NCBI GenBank assembly: GCA_035439505.1
Contig: DAORKJ010000158.1
Location: 1 to 5,753 of the forward strand
Source of the DNA: UBA7236 sp035439505
Lineage (GTDB): Bacteria; Bacteroidota; Bacteroidia; Chitinophagales; BACL12
Length of the DNA: 5,753 bases
Direction: 5' to 3'
The notes beneath the pieces were generated by a model, which was given only the letters and a program-made list of their open reading frames with translations, made no database searches and was not told the origin of the DNA. Below, in pieces: positions 1-5,649 of the stretch. Within the stretch, counting starts at the first letter, position 1. Every line of letters begins with the position of its first letter. The translations under genes and the position numbers were made by a program.

Positions 1-210
1 GGGCACTACATTTCAGGCGATATATTTATCAGCATAGATAGAATAAAAGAAAATGCCGCTACTTACAAAACAACAATAGAAGATGAACTACATCGTGTTA
101 TGATTCACGGCATTTTACATCTATGTGGATTAAATGATAAAACCGCCAAAGACAAAAAACTCATGCAGGAAAAAGAAAACGAAGCCCTCGAAATTCTTAC
201 CCGCGTCTAG
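1..210 (+). CDS. ybeY: Endoribonuclease YbeY, C-terminal fragment
   Basis: This is the last 69 codons of a + strand gene that begins before the window and ends at a TAG. YbeY is a single-domain, zinc-dependent cytoplasmic endoribonuclease (UPF0054) that acts in 16S rRNA 3'-end maturation and ribosome quality control. Two family signatures are visible. GDIFIS-DRIKENA (fragment residues 6-19) is the segment before the active site, and ELHRVMIHGILHLCG (29-43) carries the metal site. The ligands read H36-x3-H40-x5-D46, so the third position of the usual H-x3-H-x5-H motif is Asp. From memory, Bacteroidota homologues commonly have the same Asp (HLCG..DK), so this looks like lineage variation rather than damage. 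The tail, rich in Lys and Glu, is normal for the family. The gene converges on the exported-protein gene that ends at 689. No convincing intrinsic terminator follows the stop; there is only a weak imperfect stem at about 215-235. Confidence 0.93.
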   Translation, partial: GHYISGDIFISIDRIKENAATYKTTIEDELHRVMIHGILHLCGLNDKTAKDKKLMQEKENEALEILTRV

Positions 211-247
211 ATGAGTGGTCCGCTATCGTAGCCACATTACTTACCGG

Positions 248-355
248 TTTCTCGCAAAGCTGCAAAGAGTGGGGTTCATAATATGTGTTAATTCAAGCGC
301 GCTAAGCTTTAAAACCAGTTTCACCCACCTCTTCGGATGCTTCGCATTAGCACAT
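248..355. repeat. 108-bp intergenic module, copy 1
   Basis: This is the first copy of a 108-bp sequence that recurs at 434-541 with four substitutions and no indels by eye (about 96% identity). It opens with TTTCTCGCAAAGCTGCAAAG, which contains two GCAAAG hexamers 8 bp apart. It also carries the 8-bp palindrome AGCGCGCT, a HindIII-type AAGCTT, and CTTCGGATGCTTCGCAT (a direct CTTCG repeat plus a small ATGC-TTC-GCAT stem). It ends in AGCACAT, which begins the octamer repeats. CGCAAAG-type repeats recur in intergenic DNA of many Bacteroidota, from memory. It encodes nothing recognisable. Confidence 0.9.
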
Positions 356-386
356 AAGCTCATTATCATCCGCCTCGGCGATCACA

Positions 387-426
387 TTAATTGGTACATT
401 CACACATCGGTACATTGGTACATCAA
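387..426. repeat. 40-bp element, copy 1
   Basis: This 40-bp sequence is identical to 653-692. It starts TTAATTGG and contains four in-register octamers: GGTACATT, CACACATC, GGTACATT and GGTACATC (393-424). It closes the first composite unit. A perfect match over 40 bp in such degenerate surroundings suggests recent copying or conversion. Confidence 0.9.
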
Positions 427-433
427 TTAGTTG

Positions 434-541
434 TTTCTCGCAAAGCTGCAAAGAGTGGGATTCATATTATGTGTTAATTCAAGCGCGCTAAGCTTTTAAA
501 CCAATTTCACCCACCTCTTCGGATGCTTCGCATTAGCACAT
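434..541. repeat. 108-bp intergenic module, copy 2
   Basis: This is the second copy of the module at 248-355, in direct orientation and offset by 186 bp. All four differences are substitutions: two in the stretch after GAGTGGG and two around AAGCTTT-AAACCA. Equal length and high identity point to a recent direct duplication or gene conversion. Its last bases run directly into the long octamer array, whereas copy 1 is followed by only a few degenerate octamers. Confidence 0.9.
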
Positions 542-690
542 CAGCACATTAACATATCAGCACATTAATTGGTACATCGGTACATTTTCACATTGGTACA
601 TCATCAAATTAGCACATCAACAAATCAGCACATCAGCACATTAAATGGCTGTTTAATTGGTACATTCACACATCGGTACATTGGTACATC
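535..690. repeat. Degenerate tandem array with strict 8-bp period (RGYACATY)
   Basis: Octamers start at 535, 543, 551 and 559. A 4-bp AATT follows (567-570), then fifteen octamers run in unbroken register from 571 to 690. The main types are GGTACATC, GGTACATT, AGCACATC and AGCACATT. Degenerate units such as TTCACATT, ATCAAATT, AACAAATC, AACATATC and CACACATC keep the length of eight. Two units (643-658) are eroded. The core ACAT is the most conserved part, with G(T/C) before it and T or C after it. On the - strand the units read RATGTRCY. A period of 8 shifts reading frame at every unit, which argues against a coding role. A similar but shorter series lies at 349-424, again interrupted by an AATT (389-392). 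Confidence 0.85.
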
Positions 691-692
691 AA
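653..692. repeat. 40-bp element, copy 2, overlapping a stop codon
   Basis: This is an exact copy of 387-426 that closes the second composite unit. Its final bases (689-691) form the TGA stop, read on the - strand, of the exported-protein gene at 689-1369. The repeat therefore extends into the coding gene's 3' end instead of stopping in the spacer. Confidence 0.9.
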
Positions 693-1369
693 CTCCCCAG
701 CTGCCACCCAAACCCAATCATCAACTGCGTATTTCCTTCCCACGGATTTGTCACCTGATTATTCCTTGCCTGTATATGCCAATAATTAAAATTAATATAT
801 CGCGAATGCAATTCATCGGGGTTTAAGTAAATTTTGGCATTGAGTTGATTAAATTTTCTTTCTTCCGAATCAGATACATTGTCCGGATTATTTTCTCCAT
901 AACCATATTGCACCATTACCCATTTATATCTGGCAAATGGTTGTGCAAACAATCCATAATAACTCATGTGGTCCAGAGCAAGTCGCCCCATTACATTAAA
1001 ACCAAAATCCATATTTTGATTGATATCATATTTAAATTTTAATCCGCCTGCAAATGCAGCATTTGCATAAAATCCAGAACCGTATCCCACACCGAGTTGC
1101 AGATCAATAATATCTCTTATATGAAATCGGTTTTTGGGGGCTGTTTTAAATAATACTTCAATTGTACTTATCCTGGCTTCTCCATATAATGCATAATATT
1201 TTCCCGACCACAAATCAGCAGTTTGAAACGCATCGTTGGATGGTGAATTAATGGTTCCTAAAGATATGGCGTAATGACTAAAGTCGTTTGGCTTCGAGTA
1301 TTTACCGGGAGCTTGTGCAATTATCAGCATTGGAAAAAATAATAATAAATATGTGCTTAAATATTTCAT
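689..1369 (-). CDS. Exported protein, possible outer-membrane beta-barrel
   Basis: I cannot assign a named family. I place the start at 1369 because the protein then begins with a standard signal peptide, MKYLSTYLLLFFPMLIIAQA, giving 226 residues; an in-frame ATG at 1399 would only add ten residues in front of it. The mature part is rich in Tyr, Phe and Gly, with alternating hydrophobic stretches such as IIDLQLGVGYGSGFYA and AKIYLNPDE, and it ends in a strand-like segment, QLMIGFGWQLGS. That pattern suggests a small outer-membrane barrel or another beta-rich surface protein; this is inference. There are no cysteines in the mature part and no lipobox. It is the last gene of the - strand series, 80 bp after the preceding gene. 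A partial -7-like TACTTTTA lies upstream, so it may be transcribed alone or by read-through. Its TGA stop lies inside the 40-bp repeat, so its last codons may have been altered by repeat growth. Confidence 0.75.
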   Translation of the reverse strand: MKYLSTYLLLFFPMLIIAQAPGKYSKPNDFSHYAISLGTINSPSNDAFQTADLWSGKYYALYGEARISTIEVLFKTAPKNRFHIRDIIDLQLGVGYGSGFYANAAFAGGLKFKYDINQNMDFGFNVMGRLALDHMSYYGLFAQPFARYKWVMVQYGYGENNPDNVSDSEERKFNQLNAKIYLNPDELHSRYINFNYWHIQARNNQVTNPWEGNTQLMIGFGWQLGS

Positions 1370-1449
1370 GTTTTTATATTTAATAAAAGTACATTTCAAT
1401 AAATGCGCTTTTTGGGAATTAAAACATTTGTGTTGAGATAGCAGAAAAA

Positions 1450-2574
1450 TTATTTTATTGACGTTACCTTGGTTTCAACTAAGATGGCGCCATCGGCATC
1501 GTACACTCTCGCTAAAGTAAACATGCCCAATTCGGGACAATACCAGCTTTCAATTAAATTTTCTGTATAGCCATATTCGTTGGTCATACTAAACTTATCA
1601 ATTTTAGCCGCTATCCGTTCTTTAGCACGCTGATACGATTTTTTGGAAGCTAAATCAGAAAAATAGTCTTTTATCTTTTTGCTTAACACCGGGTCGTCAA
1701 AATAAACAGTGGGTATTTCTGTAACTACACTGTTATTTGTTGTTTTTATCCATTGTGCATTAAACATTTTATAAGTCGTATACGATTTTCCCGAAATCAC
1801 CATATCTTCCTTTCCAATTACCGTATAGGGGGTATAAAGTGTAATGGTATTGATATCCATTTTGGTTGATGTTCTAACATTTACAAAACCGGAATAGTTA
1901 TAACCATCGCCACCATCAAGATTAAAGTACCGTCTCGAAGTATTTAAAAAATCGTAAGGAAATAAATTCATTTCAGATAAATGCCCGGGAATAATATTTC
2001 CAATTTCGATATTACGCGGAAATGTTTTTGCACTATAATAATTCATTCCAATAGTATCTCCTTTTGCATCAACTATCGGATAAAAGGCGGCATTATTAAA
2101 TAAGTAACAGACAGTATCTCCTTTTTGTTGAATTTTTATATTATTACCTCCGCTGGCGCCAATAGTTGCGGTGCAATTGAAAGTTATCATTTCTTCTGTT
2201 TCTGATTTTTCATTTACAACCAAAGGAAGCGAACCTGTTGTGGCAGGTGGTATAGTTCCTGCCGCAACATCCGCATTAAATTTATCAACTGCAATTTCTT
2301 TTTTTTCATCCTTAGTTTTTACCCATTTAATTGGGTCAATTAACAAAGGTGTTTTATAAGTAAAAACGGTCGATTCTATTATCATACCCTCCTTAAGTAA
2401 AAGGGTGCTGCTGTTTTGAGCGTTAATTTTTGTAAATCCAATAATTAATATCATCAACATACTTAGTTGCAACTTAGCGACTATGTATTGTCTGATAAGT
2501 TGAGATTTGTTTGCTGAAATTCCCGGTTCAAAATCTACAACCCTTGTTTTGTTTTGATGTTGCATAACACACAT
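1450..2574 (-). CDS. Exported protein of unknown function with DUF3108/TapB-like C-terminus
   Basis: The longest frame gives 374 residues and starts MCVMQHQ. A hydrophobic export signal appears only at about residues 37-52 (LSMLMILIIGFTKINAQ), with R28 and K34 ahead of it. The true start may therefore be the ATG at 2574, the one at 2565, or an inner one near 2460 (M39), which would give a compact signal peptide. The mature protein looks like an all-beta secreted protein. Segment 58-73 (LLLKEGMIIESTVFTY) and the tail 342-366 (ESWYCPELGMFTLARVYDADGAILV) resemble the first and last strands of the DUF3108/TapB-like secreted proteins of Bacteroidota, where a WYsPxxG signature precedes a final Yd-x-kG strand. 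The match is from memory and weak. A Lys/Arg-rich helical stretch (about 297-327) interrupts the beta pattern. The gene starts 39 bp after the ankyrin gene stop, so the two are probably co-transcribed. Confidence 0.72.
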   Translation of the reverse strand: MCVMQHQNKTRVVDFEPGISANKSQLIRQYIVAKLQLSMLMILIIGFTKINAQNSSTLLLKEGMIIESTVFTYKTPLLIDPIKWVKTKDEKKEIAVDKFNADVAAGTIPPATTGSLPLVVNEKSETEEMITFNCTATIGASGGNNIKIQQKGDTVCYLFNNAAFYPIVDAKGDTIGMNYYSAKTFPRNIEIGNIIPGHLSEMNLFPYDFLNTSRRYFNLDGGDGYNYSGFVNVRTSTKMDINTITLYTPYTVIGKEDMVISGKSYTTYKMFNAQWIKTTNNSVVTEIPTVYFDDPVLSKKIKDYFSDLASKKSYQRAKERIAAKIDKFSMTNEYGYTENLIESWYCPELGMFTLARVYDADGAILVETKVTSIK

Positions 2575-2613
2575 AAATTTTCAAGATTTAGTTAAAAATT
2601 GTTGTGCGTATGC

Positions 2614-3270
2614 TTATTGTGGTCTTTGTCCTTCAGCGGGTAAGCCATTTTGCGCCCAAGCAGCTTTTTTTGCATCCTTAATTATTTCTACCATCGATGC
2701 CGGTCCGTTTTCACGCATATGCCACATTGCCATTTTTACATTGGTGCCGTTAACATTACATTTATTACTATAAAAGACATTCATTGAACCTCTAGTGTCA
2801 CCGTCGGCGATAATCATAATTTTTAAAATGTCGGCATTGGCATGTAATGTTGCCAAATACATTGGTGTTATACCTTCAATTTTTTCAGCAAGGCATCCCA
2901 AATGATAAAATCCTGATGGTTCGGCATTGCGCACCGCATTTGGTTTTGCACCCGCTCTGAGTAATTCTAAAACGCCTTCATACCAATCCATTTGGATGGC
3001 ATACATTAACGGTGTGCCTTTTTCAAAAGAAATAGTTCCTACACCGGCGCGAACATAAATAAATTTAATGTCCTGTTCCAGTTTTGATTTAGCTTCAATT
3101 GCAGATTTTAACTTAGTTAAATCTTTTAAAACAATTGCCTCCACCAGTGGATCCATAGCTTCATCCGGTGCAACGGTACAATTAATTTTGGTTGTGGTTG
3201 ATGTTGGGTTAGCAGCAATTACATTTAATCCGAATGTAATCGCCAGCAATGTTGTGATAAATAATTTCAT
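2614..3270 (-). CDS. Exported ankyrin-repeat protein
   Basis: This 218-residue protein begins with a clear signal peptide (MKLFITTLLAITFGLNVIAA, likely cut near A20), so it should act in the periplasm or outside the cell. A partial ankyrin unit is at about 39-60. A good one is at 85-115 (GTPLMYAIQ...GVLELLRAGAKPNA, with the TPL and LL-x-GA-x-PN signatures). Another is at 133-158 (GITPMYLAT...LKIMIIADGD). Ankyrin repeats bind protein partners, so it is probably an adaptor or inhibitor; the partner is unknown. Mature cysteines C31, C126 and C171 could form a disulfide. The first ATG at 3270 fits both the signal peptide and the promoter 19-49 bp upstream. It is the first gene of a likely unit with the exported proteins downstream. 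Some periplasmic ankyrin proteins work with oxidative-stress enzymes, but none is seen here. Confidence 0.85.
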   Translation of the reverse strand: MKLFITTLLAITFGLNVIAANPTSTTTKINCTVAPDEAMDPLVEAIVLKDLTKLKSAIEAKSKLEQDIKFIYVRAGVGTISFEKGTPLMYAIQMDWYEGVLELLRAGAKPNAVRNAEPSGFYHLGCLAEKIEGITPMYLATLHANADILKIMIIADGDTRGSMNVFYSNKCNVNGTNVKMAMWHMRENGPASMVEIIKDAKKAAWAQNGLPAEGQRPQ

Positions 3271-3288
3271 AGATGTATTTTATAACTA

Positions 3289-3319
3289 CAAAACTATTTT
3301 CAATTGCAAGCGCGGTCAA
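3289..3319 (-). promoter_or_regulatory. Bacteroidota-type promoter for the ankyrin gene
   Basis: Read on the - strand, TAGTTTTG (3296-3289) matches the Bacteroidota -7 box TAnnTTTG exactly. A TTG (3319-3317) stands 20 bp upstream, within the usual spacing for the -33 element. Transcription should start at about 3284-3282, leaving a short A/T-rich leader of roughly 12-15 nt before the ATG at 3270. No Shine-Dalgarno sequence is present, as is normal in this phylum. This promoter would drive the ankyrin gene and probably the genes after it. Confidence 0.6.
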
Positions 3320-3340
3320 TACATATTTATACTGAAATTA

Positions 3341-3360
3341 TATCCATACAAATATGGATA
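3341..3360 (-). terminator. Perfect 8-bp inverted repeat after the response regulator
   Basis: TATCCATA (3341-3348) and TATGGATA (3353-3360) form a perfect 8-bp stem around a 4-base loop. It begins 25 bp after the stop of the response regulator and lies about 22 bp upstream of the -33 element of the next promoter. As RNA from the - strand it would fold directly after the kinase-regulator operon. The stem is AT-rich and no strong U-tract follows, so it may be a weak terminator. It could equally be a palindromic operator for the ankyrin promoter. A smaller stem, CTTC-GAAG, lies next to it at about 3363-3375. Confidence 0.4.
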
Positions 3361-3385
3361 AGCTTCTTGGCGAAGTGTTTCCGCT

Positions 3386-4030
3386 TCAGGAGTAACCCTC
3401 TTGCTGTACCACCATTTTGATAAGTCCCACCAGTGTTTTAGCCCCTGTTTTTTGCATAATATTAATACGATGCGTATCTACGGTTTGTTTGCTGATAAAC
3501 AGTTGTTCCGCAATTTCTTTACTGGTGAATTCCTGCATAATTAAATCAAGCACTTCTTTTTCGCGAGTGCTTAACTGTGCATTAAAATTATTTGTTTGTG
3601 TTGTTTTGCGAACACGGTCTAACATTAAATTAATTACTTCGGGTTCATAATGCGTTTTCCCGCCGAGTATATTATTAATTGCAGTTAACAATTGTTCTTT
3701 TCCGGAGTTTTTTAAAAGATATCCTTCCGCCTCTGCTAATAAAATTTCGGTAACTATTTCTCTGTCATCATTCATGGTAATCACCAATAATTTAACCTGG
3801 GGGAATTGTTCTTTTATCGACTTCACTAATTCTACCCCACCCATGCCCGGCATATTGAGGTCGGTAATAACCATGTCGTATTGATTACTTTTTAAACTTT
3901 CGAGCACTTCTGCACCATTATAGGCCAATCCTTCAATTAAAAAATTGGGCTGATTGCGCAAGAGCATATTTAATCCATCCAAAAATAATTTGTGGTCGTC
4001 GGCTATTAATATTTTCGCTATTGCATTCAT
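3386..4030 (-). CDS. NarL/LuxR-family response regulator
   Basis: This is a complete 214-residue two-component regulator, the typical length for the NarL/FixJ class. The receiver domain spans about 5-122: acidic pair D11-D12, phospho-acceptor D57 (in VITDLNMPGMGG), switch residue T85 and conserved K107 (GYLLKN). The LuxR-type helix-turn-helix spans about 153-208, with LSTREKEVLDLI at its start and the recognition region around SKQTVDTHRINIMQKTGA. It should be phosphorylated by the kinase encoded just upstream and then bind DNA as a dimer. Its ATG overlaps the kinase stop as ATGA (4030-4027), so translation is probably coupled and the two proteins are made in similar amounts. One small oddity is AEAEGYLLKN before the lysine, where Gly usually replaces the first Glu. 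Its targets are unknown; the exported genes downstream are the nearest candidates. Confidence 0.95.
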   Translation of the reverse strand: MNAIAKILIADDHKLFLDGLNMLLRNQPNFLIEGLAYNGAEVLESLKSNQYDMVITDLNMPGMGGVELVKSIKEQFPQVKLLVITMNDDREIVTEILLAEAEGYLLKNSGKEQLLTAINNILGGKTHYEPEVINLMLDRVRKTTQTNNFNAQLSTREKEVLDLIMQEFTSKEIAEQLFISKQTVDTHRINIMQKTGAKTLVGLIKMVVQQEGYS

Positions 4031-5649
4031 ATTGGTGCTGTTAACATAATTTTAGTGCCTTTTTGGGGGGTAGATGTAATTTCCAGTTCGCCCTTAATTA
4101 CCGCTGCTCGTGCAAAAATATTACTCCAACCTATGCCTTTCGAATTATTTATCTCACTTACCTGAAATCCAATACCATTATCTGTTACCACTAATTGGAT
4201 ATGCTGAATTGTTTGCGATAAAGTTATCTGAATAGCTGTTGCACCGGAATGTTTAATCATGTTGTTTAATACTTCCTGCAAAATTCGGTAAATAGCTGTA
4301 GAGCGGGTAATATCTGTTTCATTAAATTCGGAATCACAAGTAAATTGTATTTGTAATCCGCCTGCTTTATTAATTCGCCTTGATAACTCGCGAATAGCCG
4401 ACACCAATCCCAGATCAGACAGACTTGATGGCATTAAATTATGTGAAATATTTCTTGTTTCTATAGCGGCATCATCTAAAATTTTTAATGCGTTGGTAAT
4501 TAATTCCTTTTCCGATTCGTCTTGTTGTATTGATTCCACATGCATTTTGGCGGCGCTTATTAAATGCCCAACACCATCGTGTAATTCTCTGGCAATACGC
4601 GTTCTTTCTTTTTCTTCCGCTTCTACCACATTTTTTAATCGCAACAATTGTTCCTCTGCTAACTTGCGTTGATTTTCGGTTTTTAATTTTAATTGATTGC
4701 GATAATATATTGTTACAAATATTAAAATAACCAAAACAAACACAACAACAAATGCGATTATTATCACTTTTCGTTGTTCTTGTTGTTTTTGAATTTGTGC
4801 GTCTTTTATTACATTTTCTTTTTCCTTTTTTTCTGTCTCATAAATAGTTCGGTATTCTGCAGTTTTTCTTGCCGTTTCATTTTTATAAATGGTATCCTGC
4901 AAATCGAGTATCCTATACATGACATAAAACACCGAATCTTTTACACCGCAGGTATTGTATGTTTGCGCCAACGATTTTAAAGAAAACATCATGCCTTCGG
5001 TATCGTTCATACGTTTAAATATGGCATAACTTTCCTGCATCATCGGAATGGCTTCAACACAATTTCCTGCATTACCCAAAAATGCGGCGTATCGCAAATA
5101 AGCATATCCAAGCGCAGCGGAATCGGGCGAGAGTAATGCGTGTTTCATGGAACGTTCATACCAAATTAAGGATTGAGCAGTGTCCTTAAAATTTTCTGTA
5201 TAATTATTGGCAATCATGCCGCATGTGCTCGAAATAAGTCGATGCCAGTTGCTATTTTTTTTGAGTTCGTAAGCAAGTTTTAAATAATAGGTCGCTGAGT
5301 CGGGGTTATGTCCAAAATACATTCCTCCTAAATACCTAATACACAACCAATAAGCAGAATCGGCATCACAACCCTTTGCCTTGGCAATACCATCCTGACA
5401 AAACTGAATTGCACGAAAATCGTCTTTAAGCAGTGCCGCTATTTCTGCATTTTTGAAATTGGCCATCACCTCATTCGCGCAATCGCCGGTTTCGGAAGCG
5501 GTTTTGAGCATTTGCAGCGTTAGTTTCTGAGCCTCACTAAAATCTCCGATTTTTATTAAACTGTCGATAACAGCTAATTGCGCATTGGCAACATTTATCC
5601 CAAATGCTGAAATGAAAAATATCCATAAAAAAATGAGCCTTGTGTGCAT
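4027..5649 (-). CDS. TPR sensor histidine kinase, HisKA_3 type
   Basis: This 540-residue kinase is the sensor partner of the overlapping regulator gene. A signal peptide (MHTRLIFLWIFFISAFGINVANA, cut before Q24) is followed by a periplasmic helical TPR-like domain (about 25-255), a Lys/Glu-rich coiled coil (about 257-293, with YETEKKEKEN), one membrane helix (about 295-316) and a second coiled coil (318-350). The HisKA_3 domain has ARELHDGVGH with phospho-acceptor H357. The HATPase domain has N-box QEVLNNMIKHSG (458-469), G1 DNGIGF (490-495) and G2 GIGWSN (505-510, Trp where Leu is usual), and ends in a normal KGTKIMLT strand. All catalytic residues are present. The sensor domain holds seven cysteines (57, 84, 94, 103, 143, 197, 234), possible disulfides. 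The start at 5649 fits the signal peptide, although the frame stays open upstream to the window edge. A partial -7 box, TAAATTTC, lies at 5683-5676. The ligand is unknown. Confidence 0.95.
   Translation of the reverse strand: MHTRLIFLWIFFISAFGINVANAQLAVIDSLIKIGDFSEAQKLTLQMLKTASETGDCANEVMANFKNAEIAALLKDDFRAIQFCQDGIAKAKGCDADSAYWLCIRYLGGMYFGHNPDSATYYLKLAYELKKNSNWHRLISSTCGMIANNYTENFKDTAQSLIWYERSMKHALLSPDSAALGYAYLRYAAFLGNAGNCVEAIPMMQESYAIFKRMNDTEGMMFSLKSLAQTYNTCGVKDSVFYVMYRILDLQDTIYKNETARKTAEYRTIYETEKKEKENVIKDAQIQKQQEQRKVIIIAFVVVFVLVILIFVTIYYRNQLKLKTENQRKLAEEQLLRLKNVVEAEEKERTRIARELHDGVGHLISAAKMHVESIQQDESEKELITNALKILDDAAIETRNISHNLMPSSLSDLGLVSAIRELSRRINKAGGLQIQFTCDSEFNETDITRSTAIYRILQEVLNNMIKHSGATAIQITLSQTIQHIQLVVTDNGIGFQVSEINNSKGIGWSNIFARAAVIKGELEITSTPQKGTKIMLTAPI

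Larger units (their letters stand above)
211..688. other. Repeat-filled intergenic region between convergent genes
   Basis: These 478 bases lie between the stop of ybeY (+) and the stop of the - strand gene ending at 689. I see no credible gene here. The only open frames cross the repeats and translate into low-complexity Thr/His/Ile-rich strings that resemble no protein. Bases 211-247 are unique. From 248 onward the region is two composite units, 248-426 and 434-692. Each unit starts with a 108-bp module, continues with 8-bp repeats and ends in the same 40-bp element. The units differ in length by 80 bp, exactly ten octamers. Because both flanking genes converge on this region, it probably holds the 3' ends of both transcripts, but no classical hairpin plus T-run is visible. 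Confidence 0.85.

Noticed and set aside
215..235. Stem (GTG...CAC with GCTA-TCG-TAGC) after ybeY as an intrinsic terminator
   Set aside because: The stem is short and bulged, and no T-run follows.
215..430. A + strand open frame of 71 codons starting just after ybeY
   Set aside because: It runs through the duplicated 108-bp module and octamers. The second module copy does not keep an equivalent protein, and the translation resembles nothing known.
349..690. Possible CRISPR array
   Set aside because: The repeated units are 8 bp, contiguous and degenerate, with no unique spacers and no cas genes in the window.
569..826. A + strand open frame of 85 codons rich in Thr, His and Ile
   Set aside because: The first part is only the octamer array read as codons, and the rest is antisense to the well-supported exported-protein gene.
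845..1042. A + strand open frame of 65 codons
   Set aside because: It is antisense to the exported barrel-like protein, whose signal peptide and beta pattern make it the real gene.
3068..3361. A + strand open frame of 97 codons
   Set aside because: It overlaps the ankyrin gene's signal peptide and promoter on the opposite strand and shows no recognisable protein features.
4530..4980. Two + strand open frames of 66 and 68 codons with hydrophobic translations
   Set aside because: Both are antisense to the kinase. The Phe/Leu-rich products come from Lys/Glu-rich coiled-coil codons read backwards.
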